From NCBI GenBank assembly GCA_905178155.1, contig CAJINV010000016.1, positions 1,295,199 to 1,359,198 of the forward strand: DNA of 64,000 bases, in the 5' to 3' direction. Positions 1 to 10,890 of this stretch are shown piece by piece. The position numbers and the translations under genes were made by a program. The notes beneath the pieces were generated by a model, which was not told where the DNA came from, made no database searches, and saw only the letters and a program-made list of their open reading frames with translations. Every line of letters begins with the position of its first letter. Within the stretch, counting starts at the first letter, position 1. Origin of the DNA: Amoebophrya sp. A120. Lineage: Eukaryota > Sar > Dinophyceae > Syndiniales > Amoebophryaceae.

Positions 1-361
1 AATTCTGATGCTTCTTCACCACAGTCCCCAACACCCACCCCTGCGTCAGCCCGAAAGTGAAAGTGCCTGCGTTCATTTTTGAGCAGGATGCACTGTTCCA
101 TTTGGCGTGGCGGGTGGAGCTGTGGGGAAGCTTTACCTTCCGAAACGTGCCGTCGTCGAGGAGGTGGGTGTTGTAGTAAACCTCCACGGTGTCACCCACT
201 TCGAAGTTGTAGATGGGTCGTTGGGGAAGCCGCGGTGTATTGTCGTCGTCAAGCTTGTCGCTGAGGCCCACATGACCTTTCTGAAGCTGGTCCTTCACAC
301 TCGCCTCATTCTTCACCGGGCTGAAGGCAGATGCAATGCTGGCGAGGAGGTTTGATGCCAT
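1..361 (-). CDS. N-terminal fragment of a protein with a Tudor/SH3-like stretch (partial, runs off window)
   Basis: A minus-strand frame opens with ATG at 361 and stays open to the window edge, giving about 120 residues beginning MASNLLASIASAFSP. Around residues 50-68 it reads IYNFEVGDTVEVYYNTHLL, and near the end GWVLGTVVKKH. A 'vGd.Vev' strand followed by a 'W..gtVv' strand is how Tudor, Agenet and other SH3-like barrels often look, so a small beta-barrel binding domain is plausible, but this is inference from pattern only. An AAG-GTAAAG stretch inside could be a splice donor, so the frame as read may include intron. Codon use is GC-rich and balanced like the firm genes here. The C-terminus is missing and function is unknown. 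Confidence 0.55.
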   Translation of the reverse strand, partial: MASNLLASIASAFSPVKNEASVKDQLQKGHVGLSDKLDDDNTPRLPQRPIYNFEVGDTVEVYYNTHLLDDGTFRKVKLPHSSTRHAKWNSASCSKMNAGTFTFGLTQGWVLGTVVKKHQN

Positions 362-1075
362 TTTGATTTTCTAGTTTTTACTTCAGGTCAGCGTCAGTTT
401 TGATTTCGCTTTCGGAAATAAAACTGAAGCCATGCAGTACGACCACGACCAGAAGATGGAGATGAAGTTTTTACGAATCAATGCTCCACCTAGTACCCTT
501 CAACAACTACAACAAAGGTGTCGTGGTGACAACTATCAAGCAGATTACTTTCATTTTCTGCGTCAATTTACCATAGAAGGTCAACAACAGATAAAGGACA
601 AAATGCGGATCGCGATTCTTTCCTTTCGCGTGAAAAACCTCATCAAAATTATTTGCAAGATAAGTATATGAAGTGAAAGATGACCATGGTGCCAGGTCCA
701 ACAAGTAGGTGCCAATCTTTCTCTTCTTGTGTGGATCGAGTGATCGCCCTCTTCTAGTATTAGCGCGAAATACAATTACAAAGAGGTCGACGTGACCACG
801 CGGCCGCCCATGAGCAACATGAACTTCCGTAGGAAAACGGTGGGCAAGAAGTTGGGACTTCCATCAAGTTCGAACAGCCAAGAGTTCCGAGAGAAAGAAG
901 ATCATCCGCTGTACAAGAATCGGAGCACAGGAAAAAAGCTGCGAGATGCGAAGCATGCGCGTAAGCATAATCAAACTTTCTTTGTGTCGTGGTTTCCTTG
1001 CAGCTTCATCTGTGCTTACACAAGTTATCTCTGGCTTCATCACCTCCGACAGCCTATTTTTGGTGTCTAGGTCGT
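362..1075. other. Intergenic, no supported feature
   Basis: No frame in this stretch looks like a conserved protein, and no inverted-repeat element was found. It separates the 5' end of the left-edge gene from the 3' end of the Maf-HAD gene. Confidence 0.5.
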
Positions 1076-4000
1076 CTACGTCACCAGTTGCTCGATGTCC
1101 AAGTGCTCCAGACTCCTGAGCTCCATCGTAGCCTTTCCCCGCAACCCCACCGACAATTCTACATCCGGAACCATACACACCTTCATGCCAGCAGCCAGGG
1201 CCGCGTCCACCCCGGTTGGAGCGTCCTCGAAGACAAGCACGTTGGCTGGGCTGACTTCCTCTCCCGGTCTTGAGATCATTTTTAACGCCTTCTGGAAGAT
1301 TTCGGGCTCGGGCTTTCCCTTGCCATCAAGCTCGTCGCCGCAGATAATGTTGGAACCGAAAATCTGATTGAGTGCGAACGAGACCGTTGGAGGTTCATCA
1401 GAAGAAAGTAAGTTTGCGAGGCGGGAGAGACGATTTTATCTACGTTCATGCAGGTGGTCATCCTGCATCTTCAGCATCTTTAGTACACAAAAGACTATAC
1501 CTCGTCGAAGACCGCGCGCACCTTCGTCGTTTTGATCATCATAAGCGGTCGGCTGCTGGAGGTCGGCTATGAGAGTGCACAAATAACGATGAACGACTGC
1601 AACGCATTCGCATATTTGATATCATTTCTTGGCAATATAGAGGAGAGCCGGCGCACGGTGCAGATTATAAGCCCGTGCAGTAGTTGTAAAGTGCGCGCTT
1701 TATGCTTGTGAAAGACTTACTCTTACCTTGATGCACTTGCAGAGGGTACTATTGATCTCTGCCACAGCTAATATTGCTGTCCTTTATAATTCATGCTTTG
1801 GCTTTTGCCTAGCTCAAACTTGTGAATGTGGTCTGGAAAACAAAGGGCGGAAGAAACCCGAAGCGGGCAGTGCGAGAAGTAAGTGGTTCTTCATCGTCTT
1901 CGTTCAACTGTGCTCATCTCGCATACTGCCAACGCGAGTGGTATCTTGAAGCGCTGTAATCTATACAGCAGTTCTTTCGCACCAGGCAGAAAGTCCGCCT
2001 CTTTCATTTTCTCATCCATGAGCTCGCCTATGGAACTGTCAGGATTGAAATCGTCAAAGTTGAAATAGTCTGTCATGCATAAAATGCAACGCAGGCAAGA
2101 TCAGGCAAGGGAGGCAGATTGTAAGCCTGTAGTTTCGGGGTAGAAATAGAGCTGCGAAAGTAGCATGACAAAAGGCGTCTTTCTCATCTAAACAGCATGA
2201 CAAACTGGGTCTCGGCTCTACTCAAATTTGTCATACGTCGCTTAAAAATTGGGCTTCATCTTCAAGCTTGTATAGATTTTATGCATATACAAGTTATCTC
2301 AACTTTGTCGATTTCAACTCTGACGCATCCATATCGCCTCTTTCCTTGATAAACTGTTCCGGCGAGAGCACATCCTCCAAGCCCAACTCCCGGACCGCAA
2401 TTTCGGCCGCGGGTAAAGCTCGTCTGCCGATCATCTTTTCTCGGATCCGGTGCGTGTATTCCTTGTTGTACTTCTCCCGGCACAGCTGGATCGTGGCTTG
2501 TTTGTAGATGTCCTCCGTGTTCTATGCAAGCGTCAGGACCGAAATCAACAAAATCGAAATAATTTGTGATGCATAAAATCAATACCAGTTGTAGCCTTAG
2601 TTTCCAAGTAGTGCATGACAAATTTCGGGAGCAACAAAATCCAGCCTGTCATGCTGTTTTGGCAAAGAAGACTGCTCCTGTCATGCTACTTCGACAGCGC
2701 ATCGTCTTCCTTAAACAGGCTTGCAATCGCTCTCATTTGCCTGCTCCCCAATACAGGCCATATGTGCCCTACATTTTATGCATTGCAAATTTTTCGACTT
2801 TGTCGATTTCGATCCTGACACTCCCATATGTTCAGTAGCAATCCGTCCATGTCGAAAAGCACGTGGGTGATTTTTGTACCAACTGGTGTAGTCGAAAAGA
2901 AACCTCTCACGAGGTTCTCGATCGCCCGGACCGGCAGGCCCCGGATTCCCAGCGTCGGGTCGCCGAAATATTGCTCGTCTAGGGTGGAAAATTCAATGTC
3001 TGTCCCAAGCCCCCCACGACAGATTTCTTCCAAAAGGAACCCGCCGGCGGACTGCAGGATCAGGGGCTGCAGAGTCTTTGCGTCGGTCAAAGCCAAGAGA
3101 GAATTGATTTTCTCGTCTGACAATGGTAATCTGCGCACTCGGCTGATGTCAGACGAATGCAGGGACGTCCAACGGTAGCCGTGCGCCCTGGACCGGAACA
3201 AAAGTGTTGAGTTCTGCTGTTGTTCATGCAGGAACTTCTGGTCTGCCTCTGTCTCGTCCTTCTGGGAAGATGAGGGTGAAGATGAACAACCAGGTACATC
3301 AATAAAGACCGACACACAGATATCACGAGAAAAAAGTGTTACAGTTACACATTTGTTGGAGTTTCTGCATCACAAATTTTCTCTGTGTGGCAGGGAAAAC
3401 TTGTAATGCGAAGATCATAAGGGAAAACAGGAAGGAAACGAGGTTCCCAAGCATTTCCTGCATGAGAAAGGTTGTCTCTGTTGCCAGTCTTGCATGACAA
3501 TGTGTAACTGTAACACTTTTTTCTGGCGATAACAGAAGCCATTCACACACTCGATCCAATCGTCCGGGTATTGCTTGTATGCATTGCAAAAGTATCCTAT
3601 CGCGGTCGCGCTAGTATAAATTGCATATACAAATTTCCTTAGCATTAGAAATGGAATTTGTCGTGCTGGTTTAGCTTGCAATAGGGCTCTGTAATGCATG
3701 AATGCGACTAATACGAGTGCGATACTTTCGCAGTGCCAGTGCATAGCTTGTAGGACTCCAAAAATTTCCTTGCCTCCGCCAGATCGCGGGGCTTTTCGCG
3801 GATTTCATTACGGAACCGGACCACTTGATCTAGCGTGAGGAGGGCGGTAGGCCGTGTTGCTCCAATTTCTACACCTCCTTCCTCAATTTGACTAAACAGG
3901 CGAGAAGCCTTGTGGTTGTTGTCCTTATCGGTTGTCAGATCGCGAATGATTTTCTCTGCCTTTGTCCTGGCAAGCTTCTGCGTCAAAATTTCCGGACTGG

Positions 4001-4241
4001 GGTCGCGGATCGCTTTTTCGTCGATATCGGCCGCGTGAAAAGCGGTGCTGCCGAAAAATTTTTCGAAAAAGGCACGGCGTGAAGAGGACGCAGAGCCGAG
4101 AATCCAGTGGAAATTGTTCGACAAAAAATTGCTTGGCTGCACATCCTGGCTCTGCTCCGGATTTTTTGCAGCATGTGGTTCGCCAGAGTGCAGCCATTGC
4201 ACTGCTCCTGCACTCTGCTTCGCCATGTTGTTCTTGATCAA
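1076..4241 (-). CDS. Maf-family nucleotide pyrophosphatase fused to a HAD-superfamily phosphatase
   Basis: Probable exons run 4241-3746, 3577-3532, 3320-2829, 2522-2334, 2028-1927, 1566-1501 and about 1380-1076, giving roughly 560 residues. The first half is a Maf domain: ILGSASSSRR (substrate-binding strand), DEKAIRDPSPEILTQKLA, then LLTLDQVVRF, whose Asp aligns with the Maf catalytic Asp; SAGGFLLEEICRGGLG and GLPVRAIENLV finish the fold. The DQV form resembles the YceF-like subfamily, which hydrolyses m7GTP. The second half starts HVLFDMDGLLLN (HAD nucleophile motif I), continues TSSSR (motif II), KGKPEPEIFQKA (motif III Lys) and VLVFEDAPTGVDAA (motif IV), matching HDHD1/pseudouridine-5-phosphatase-like enzymes. 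Four introners split the gene, with two ordinary introns (1567-1926 is GT-AG; the one starting at 1500 has a GT donor). The likely role is cleaning non-canonical nucleotides or modified-nucleoside phosphates; which substrates is unknown. Confidence 0.85.
2029..2333. mobile_element. Introner, family B, in the HAD part
   Basis: 305 bp from TATGG to CCATA with terminal inverted repeats built on GTCAGGATTGAAATCGTCAA. TCGCC is duplicated on both sides. Splits the HAD exon ending ERGDM from GELMDEKMKEADF. Confidence 0.9.
2523..2828. mobile_element. Introner, family B, in HAD motif I region
   Basis: 306 bp, ends TATGC...CCATA, with an inverted repeat including CGACAAAGTCGAAA-type sequence. TGTTC is duplicated. 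It interrupts the protein directly after the catalytic DMDGLLLN. Confidence 0.9.
3321..3531. mobile_element. Introner, family F, in the Maf part
   Basis: 211 bp, TATCACGAGAAAAAAGTG inverted at the other end as CACTTTTTTCTGGCGATA. ACAGA is duplicated. Removal joins VNGFCY to ICVSVF. Confidence 0.9.
3578..3745. mobile_element. Introner, family A, in the Maf part
   Basis: 168 bp, TATGCATTGCAAAAGTATC with a partly decayed inverted copy at the far end. GCTTG is duplicated. Removal joins KFLESYK to QYPDDWIECV. Confidence 0.9.
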
Positions 4242-5217
4242 TGGTTGATGGGCCTTGAAGATATTGTCACGCGAAAATGAATCGGATGAAAAATTACGAG
4301 GAAGAGTGATGCTTCAGTTACAGCTAGGTATTTCCATTTCTTTGATGTATCTTCTACGAATGCCGATCACAACAAGCAGCTCCTTGCTCTGCATGGCAAA
4401 GAAAAGTTGCAGCAGTTGCAGCGTTCCATATTTCATCAACGGAGATGTTAGATGAAGAAGATGGATCCACAACTAGAACTACAGGAGATCGAACTGTCGA
4501 AAGAAGATGCGTTGCTCTTCCATCACACGCCACCTTCATCCTGGCAGAAGATCCTTAACGGAGCAAGCAATATTAGGCCCGAAGCCCATTCAACATCCAG
4601 CGTGCAGCTCGGAGGACAACATGATCAAGGATTTCTTTCTGAAAGAAATGATCCAGACCAGGATCACGACATCACAACAGAGCACGCGGCTAGTGCTAGA
4701 CCTCATTCAACACGAACACCTACAAGCCACGCCCCCCGCCGCCTGTGCTCAGAAAGAACGTCTTTCAAATGCAGGACGAAGGGGCAGAAATGCAAAACTA
4801 CGCTCCTCTTGCTGAGGCCACTTCGACAACTGAAGTTGCCGAAGTGTTTTCGAGGGCGGGGGCAAGAGGTTTAGAGCAATTGCTTTCAACGTGCATATTT
4901 CATGTGCATTATGGCTTGTTGTTTGAAAACATTTAGAAGTCGAAACGGGAAAGCGTATTCGGACCGCGGTGTGCCCACTGTACGCGTTAGAATTATTTCA
5001 TCGAGGACATCATACACGAGAGTCATTTTTTCGAAACAGCTTAAACCAGCAGTCCTGGTGTTTAAGCCAAGAACTTCTCTTTTTCTTCCTGGAGCCATTG
5101 GAAGACGCAGGTCGGTTATCCTCCGCAAAAATCGGAAAAAGCGCCACCGCAAACACCTCTGTAGTCTACTTCAAGGAGCTCAGCAGGATGAAAACGCTCT
5201 TGCTACTAGTACTTACT
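4242..5217. other. Intergenic, no supported gene
   Basis: Several overlapping short frames are open on both strands (for example plus 4452-4874) but none has recognisable motifs, and their predicted proteins look like random translation. No inverted-repeat element was seen. Confidence 0.4.
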
Positions 5218-7475
5218 TTATATACATAGATGCAAGGATGGGGGGCTCCATGCATGGCACAACAAAAGAACTGAAACAACTCTGGCCGACGTGTTCGCGG
5301 AGGCCACCGTGTGGGTGGTGTAGCTTTTTACGTAGGATATCACCACAAATTTTTCTTCCTCTGCGTTCTTGTCCGGATGAAACCTTAGCAAACACTTCTT
5401 GAAGTAAACTTTCTTCTCCTTCGGATTTTTTATCTGCTTCATTTCCCTCATCAGCTTCTGAATTGCTTGGTTGATTTTCACCTGTGCGTCGTTCACATCG
5501 GACTGCGTCGTCATCGTTATGCAAGACAAATTTGCGACGATGCCTGGGCACGCCCACGCTGGTACAAAAAGAATGACACAATGCTAAAAAAATGGCACGC
5601 GACATGCTGTTGAATGAGCAGGGACATGGAGTCTTCTCATGCATGGTTGTACAGCACGGGGGCATCGATATCAATTTCGCTCGTCGTGGATAATCGCTTT
5701 ATTTCCAGGATTTTTGTTGCCGTTCCCTGCGGTTGCGCTCCTCGGCTGCTGGTGCTGGTTTGACGTTGACCTGCCTCCATTTCGGTAGGAGCCCGTCCTG
5801 GTTCCGGCCTTTTGGTCGTTCTTTTGGGACGACGTGTTGGTGTTAGCATCACCATAAGACTGGTCGTCTCCTGCGGCGTCGAACGAGGATGAATTGTAGT
5901 TGTAAGGAAACTTCTGCTGATTTTTTTCTCTCTCTTTTCTTTCCTCCAACTTTCGCTGTCTTTCCATACTCATCTCCTCCTCTATCTGCTTCTTCGTCTT
6001 GATATGCATGGCAAACTTGATACCTTAGCACTCGTCACGGCACATTCGTTGCACAGACTTCAGATTTAGTATTAGTTCTAGACTTAGTACTCTCATCAAC
6101 ACCAACTGGTACTCCATGTATATATATGAATTTCTTAAATTTCTGACCACGCTACCCTTCGTCGTGTTTTTCGCTTGGCTTGTTGGAGTGTTTGTTGTGA
6201 CGCATCCCCGTGAGGGCGGATTCAAGGTTTGCCTATGCATATTTAAACTTCGGCCGTCTTTTTCGTTCCTTCTCGAGAAACTCCTGCTCCAGCCTTTCCT
6301 TTTCCCGCCGTTTTTCTTCCGCTATTTTTTCCTCTTCCTTTTGCTTCTCCTCCAAAAGCTCATAGTTCCGGACCGTCTGGTAATACTCCTGGTACTCCTC
6401 GTGATCGTCATAATACCACGCGTCATTGTTTTCGTCGATGTAGTACGGCTTCATTTCTTCATCCCAGAAGCAGCGGTAGCCGAAGTCGTCGAACACAAAG
6501 GGCTCGCCCTCAAAGTCGTAGTAATAGCCAGTTGGCTATCCAGGAAAAATCACCCACCCCCATCCAATTTATCATGCAAAAAATGCATAAACTCCAATGC
6601 TTGTCATGCAGAAAATGGATGGAAATGAGTGTTTTTTTCCTGGATATGGGCGTGTGGTAGTAGGCTTTTGCGTTCTCGTCGTACACCAATTCCTTGAGCA
6701 TCTGCTGGCTCTCCTGCTGCTGCTTTTCCTTTTCTTTTTCCCCAGCGGCCGGATCAGTTTGTGGAGTACTATCGGCTCCTGCTGTTTTCGAATCAGATCG
6801 AGGCGTGACCTTTGAATTCGTTCTTGGCGTGGTATCGCGACTACGAACTGATCCTGGAGGTTTTTGCTGCGCCTCAGCATTGGAAACATGCCCGGTATTT
6901 TTTTGGCTTTCCTTTTCCAGAATTCGCTGCTTCATCCTTTCCTTCTGTTTCGCCCTTGCTGCGAACTGCGCCTCGTACGTGTTTGAACCCAAAACACCAC
7001 CAGCGGCGGACTTCGGTGCGTAATATCGTGTCGCGGTCTGCTGTTGCTTGTTGCGGTAAGAGGTTGGCTGCTGTTTCAGCTCTTCTTGGGAAACGACCCT
7101 TGGCGTGACGTTTTCGGAATCAATGTCGTCGTCAAAGAACCAGTTCTTATTTTCGTGGATGGTATCCAGCGTTTCATCAAAGTAGTGAAGCAATTCGTCC
7201 GCAGCGGCAGTACTGTAATTCGCTGCGGCGCCTCCGTCTGTAGTCGGACTGATTTTGTTTTGTTTCTTCTTCGTCCCTGAAGAAGCAAATGGTGCGCAAC
7301 AAATGAGGAGGGTGGTCTGAAAAGAGTCACTTTTTGCTTTTGTTGTATCATCGTCCAATTCGTGCCGGAAAAAGCACGAATCCCCAAATTGGCAGCGGCC
7401 CTGCTTGAACGCAACACAAATGGGCCGGAGGGTCTGCTTCTCATCGTGCACTGGTTGAGATGATGAGGCGACCAT
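5218..7475 (-). CDS. CCCH zinc-finger protein with a C-terminal J-domain
   Basis: The protein starts at 7475 with a single CCCH finger (C20-x7-C28-x5-C34-x3-H38, around AFKQGRCQFGDSCFFRH), typical of RNA-binding fingers. A polar low-complexity stretch with charged coiled coil (AARAKQKERMKQRILEKE) follows. After the first introner comes an aromatic and acidic segment (NWYYYDFEGEPFVFDDFGYR, YYIDENNDAWYYDD), then a long Glu/Lys/Arg helix, then after the second introner KKQIEEEMSMERQRKLEERK. The last exon holds VYFKKCLLRFHPDKN, the helix II and HPD tripeptide of a J-domain, which would recruit an Hsp70. Approximate exons: 7475-6647, 6536-6242, 6002-5680, 5530-5218. The segment after HPDKN is uncertain: other frames are possible and the stop at 5218 is a guess. 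A link between RNA binding and Hsp70 recruitment is inferred. Confidence 0.75.
6003..6241. mobile_element. Introner-like element, family I (single copy seen)
   Basis: 239 bp, starts TATGCATGGCAAACTTGA and ends with its inverse TCAAGGTTTGCCTATGCATA. Flanks CTTGA and TTTAA are only a partial duplication. Sits between the acidic/coiled exon and the KKQIEEEM exon. Confidence 0.7.
6537..6646. mobile_element. Introner, family G, 110 bp
   Basis: Starts TATCCAGGAAAAA and ends TTTTTTTCCTGGATA, with CATCCA inside each arm. Flanks TTGGC/TGGGC (4 of 5). One of the two shortest elements in the window. Removal joins AYYH to NWYYYDFEG. Confidence 0.85.
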
Positions 7476-8422
7476 AGTTCTTCAGGCCAAGCCTGTAAGG
7501 TTTATCTATGCGCTGGTGGAACGAACAAGTGCCGTGCGGGGCTACAGCGGAAAAATAATGGGATAAATAGAATAGGGTAAGATGATGATTACTGAAAAGA
7601 CCAGCTCCACTTCGGAAGTAGATGACTACGAAACCATCGACAGCACCACGAAGGGGCCGGACAGAAGCATGCACAGGGAATACCAGTTTGAAGATGTCAA
7701 GGTCAAGGAGCGCATGATGACCATGATCATTCTCTTTCTCTATCAAAAAATGTTTACAGTTAGGAGGTCCTGAAAAAACTGTAGTTGGCAGGGCAAGCTA
7801 CAAGCTGCTCGTCAACATCTGCACGCTGACAACACGTGCGTCGGCTCATGATGATCGTGGTTGCTGCTCAGCAGGAGTTCGCTTTTCTCACAACTCACTG
7901 AATGTTCCTACTCTCACGCGCTCACACTCAAACTCAAAAGCCGGCTGCTCTAAGAACAGAAGGTTGTGCCGGAACATATGTGACGCTCACATCAACATCC
8001 CAGGCGACTCTGCGAAGAGGAAGACGAGTTGAGCTTACAATTTTTCACCATCGCGCTTGATACATTTCCTTACCGGGTTTTCTAGCTGTTGACAACTACC
8101 AGTGATATTAACAAAGGGCAGACCAGTTTTGGCTGCTGTAGACCACTCGTGTTCTACTTCGCAAATACGCCGTCATCTCGGGAGTAGTTCATTTGTAGAT
8201 GAGTACGCTCCTTGAAGTGCCATTCTTTCACTGAAGCTGCTGGCTTGTTCTTCTAGCTACTCCTGTATTGACAACTACCTGGAGCGTATAATATCCTCTC
8301 CAGAATAGAAAACAAAAATGATATGGTATATTGCGTATCAGAAATTTAGCAAGAAGAGAATAACAGAAATTCTTTGGTTGCGTGATATCGTTCTCCCTAC
8401 CATCCCGGGGCTCATCTTCTAT
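7476..8422. other. Intergenic, no supported feature
   Basis: Only short frames with no motifs. A phrase like TTGACAACTACC occurs twice (near 8090 and 8268), too short to call a repeat. Probably the upstream region of the CCCH/J-domain gene. Confidence 0.4.
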
Positions 8423-9808
8423 CTAATTGAGATTCCCCAGAAACGGCCCCCGTCCAACGAAAAAAGCGTTTGCCTCGTCGGGCCGAGCTGGCGTGCTGGA
8501 TGCAGGAGATGATTGAGGTGCGGAGTCATCTTTTGGTCCGGATGTTGTTGTAGTTACTGCACACGACAGGCACCAGGCAGCATGATTGTTGCCGGCCTGT
8601 GCCTGAAAACAAGAACTACTTGAATGATCCGACGACCTGGTACTACAAGCAGACGGCGAGAGAGACGCCAGTCGTAACGCATCTGCTTTCTGAGCAAAAC
8701 TGCGTAGAAGCAACGAATTGCTTTCCAGCATATCCATGCTCTTCGTTTCTACGATACTTTCCTGATCAAGATGAGCCGGTGAAACGGGAAACCGGGAGAT
8801 CTTCGTTGTTCCGACGCAATAACACGGTGCTGGAGCGAGGAGGATATCATTGCTGTTGACCCAAGAACGCGGCTTCTGGTCATCTCCAGCGTACCCTCCT
8901 CCACCGACAGCGGCTCCGACCTCCATTACATTTCTTGGTTCATCTGGGAATAGATTCAGTGAAAACTTGCCAACACATGGCAACAGGCACATCGGTGCTG
9001 GAGGGCTAGAAGTCGCCGCCAGATGCAAATGACGAAGCAGATTCGATGTGGTTTCGCTTTCGCCGTCGTGCAGATTCGAAGCGTAGTCCCGCGCGCTGTT
9101 TGTCAAATTTGTCTCCCGAGAGGTTGGGGTTATATCCCTAGATGAATGATTCATCTGTAGTTCGGATCTCCTGCCGGAAAAATTCTGGCACGACCTACTA
9201 GGCCCCGCAGCCTGGCGATGGGGTTGTGCGGCCGGATCTCGATCACGAGCAGTCGGAGTAGCGGTTTTGTGTGCAGCTTCATGGACCAGGTGGTCATCAT
9301 TGCTCAAATAGCCTTGATCCACTCGCAATCGCCATCCCGTGTGCGCGCGGCGGCGAAATTGGTGGGCAGCGACGAATACCAAAGGTCGTGCAGAAAGCCG
9401 TGGCCGGGCCGGTTTCGTTGCAAGTGGAAGCAGCTGCAGCGGCGTCGTGGCTGCCGCCTGTCGAAGCTCTACACCGCTTTTTGCGTTGCTCCTGGTAAAA
9501 ATGAAGTCGCTGTGGCAGCTTTTTGATGCATCTCCAGCAGAGAGGACATCGTCCGGTACTGCACACTGCGGAGGCAATGCGCTACCGCTAGTGTTCTTGA
9601 ATAAAAACTGAAGGTCGTATAGAAAAAACTCAAGAAACAAGTTAGTACAGATGCACACGAGAAAGAAGCACGAGACGTGCTTGCAACGTCGATTAAAAGA
9701 TGAGAGCAGCGAGAGCGACATGCTGCTGGCACTCGATCGTAAAAGAGCAATAAGAGGGACTTGAGTAGTACGTACGAAGTGTGTTGCACTAATCCGAACG
9801 ACACGCAT
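8423..9808 (-). CDS. Hypothetical 461-residue open frame with one possible membrane helix
   Basis: A single uninterrupted minus-strand frame of 461 codons. Near residues 44-70 it has a hydrophobic run (CFFLVCICTNLFLEFFLYDL) that could be a membrane anchor or signal anchor. The rest is polar, rich in Ser, Ala, Arg and Pro, without recognisable domains. Length alone is the main support. It could be one exon of a longer gene including frames at 10101-10328 and 10475-10816, or chance. The composition does not resemble the repetitive Ser/Thr-rich proteins elsewhere in the window. Confidence 0.35.
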   Translation of the reverse strand: MRVVRISATHFVRTTQVPLIALLRSSASSMSLSLLSSFNRRCKHVSCFFLVCICTNLFLEFFLYDLQFLFKNTSGSALPPQCAVPDDVLSAGDASKSCHSDFIFTRSNAKSGVELRQAAATTPLQLLPLATKPARPRLSARPLVFVAAHQFRRRAHTGWRLRVDQGYLSNDDHLVHEAAHKTATPTARDRDPAAQPHRQAAGPSRSCQNFSGRRSELQMNHSSRDITPTSRETNLTNSARDYASNLHDGESETTSNLLRHLHLAATSSPPAPMCLLPCVGKFSLNLFPDEPRNVMEVGAAVGGGGYAGDDQKPRSWVNSNDILLAPAPCYCVGTTKISRFPVSPAHLDQESIVETKSMDMLESNSLLLRSFAQKADALRLASLSPSACSTRSSDHSSSSCFQAQAGNNHAAWCLSCAVTTTTSGPKDDSAPQSSPASSTPARPDEANAFFVGRGPFLGNLN

Positions 9809-10474
9809 TCAATTTGATTTATGATTTTGAGTTCATCAAACAGAGACGACGAGGACCACGACTGACTGTAGAGGACTTTATTGAAGATGAAATGCTGGGA
9901 GAGCAAGAGGGACCACGATCTTCTTGCTTCGACATCAAGATCCTCTCAACGCATGTGCTTTGGTTATTGGACACGTCGACCTAGATCCACCATCTTTTCT
10001 ACTTTTGATCTTTCTGCTCCTTTAGTGCCTTTTCTCGTCGCAGCCACTCACAAAATAAGTCGGCCTCATCATGGCCGCATGTGATGTGTCGTCAAGACAG
10101 CTAGCTTGTATTCAGATCTCGATTCTCTGAGTACTGCGATCGACCTGCTCCTACTACAGCGGGATCATCATCGTGAAAATGAAAGTGACCTAGCGACCTG
10201 CTGTGCGACCCGGTTCCATCGAAAACAAAGCTGAGCCTTTTGATCTTCACACGTCGAGATACGAAACAAGGAACATCATCACGCACAAGAAGTCTTTGCC
10301 GTCTTGCTTTGAGCAGCCGCAGTGCCAACTACCCACATTCTTTTTTAGAATAAAAAGTAGAAATGAGTAGAAAACAAGTTTCGTTGCGAAGAACTAACTT
10401 CTTCCAGATCTAGGAGTAGAAGTGACTTTGCGTGAGCGAAGAGCCATAGTGCGGAAAATCTAATCTACTTACAA

Positions 10475-10816
10475 TTACATGTCTCTCCCGATGCAATGCT
10501 GTGTACCTACTGTCCCTCGATATTCTATGTGTAAGAGAGACTTAGGTGTTGAGGACCCTAGTGGTCGGAGTTCGACTTGAACTTTTGCACTACAACAGGA
10601 CAGTGAGCGCCGGAAACAAGCAGTTGCAGCGAGTAGATCCATCCTAGATTGTTTCCATCCTGAATTTTGAAAGTAGACTGCGCGAGTAGTACTTCGTCCT
10701 CTTTTGAGGGGGACTACAGAGGATATAATGGTTAATGCCGATGCGCGTTGAAAAAAAGCTATACATAAAGTAAAATGAAATGCGAAAGATAGACATGGGG
10801 AAAAATACGCGAACAA
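10475..10816 (-). CDS. Possible secreted small protein or first exon
   Basis: A 113-residue frame whose first ~28 residues (MFAYFSPCLSFAFHFTLCIA and on to ASA) look like a cleavable signal peptide. The remainder has several cysteines and no motif I know. It may be a first exon of the open frame at 8423-9808. Support is only the signal-like start. Confidence 0.22.
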   Translation of the reverse strand: MFAYFSPCLSFAFHFTLCIAFFQRASALTIISSVVPLKRGRSTTRAVYFQNSGWKQSRMDLLAATACFRRSLSCCSAKVQVELRPLGSSTPKSLLHIEYRGTVGTQHCIGRDM

Positions 10817-10890
10817 AAAAATGCCTACTAATATGTTAATAGAACAATGCTACACATTGAACAACTACGAAAAGCCATCAGAACTTGTTA

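Noticed and set aside
5530-5680. Possible further introner in the J-domain gene
   Set aside because: The interval separates two exons but shows no clear inverted arms or duplication; an ordinary intron with AG acceptor explains it.
8085-8275. TTGACAACTACC pair as a bacterial-type promoter or repeat
   Set aside because: Only 12 bp shared, two copies, no other signal.
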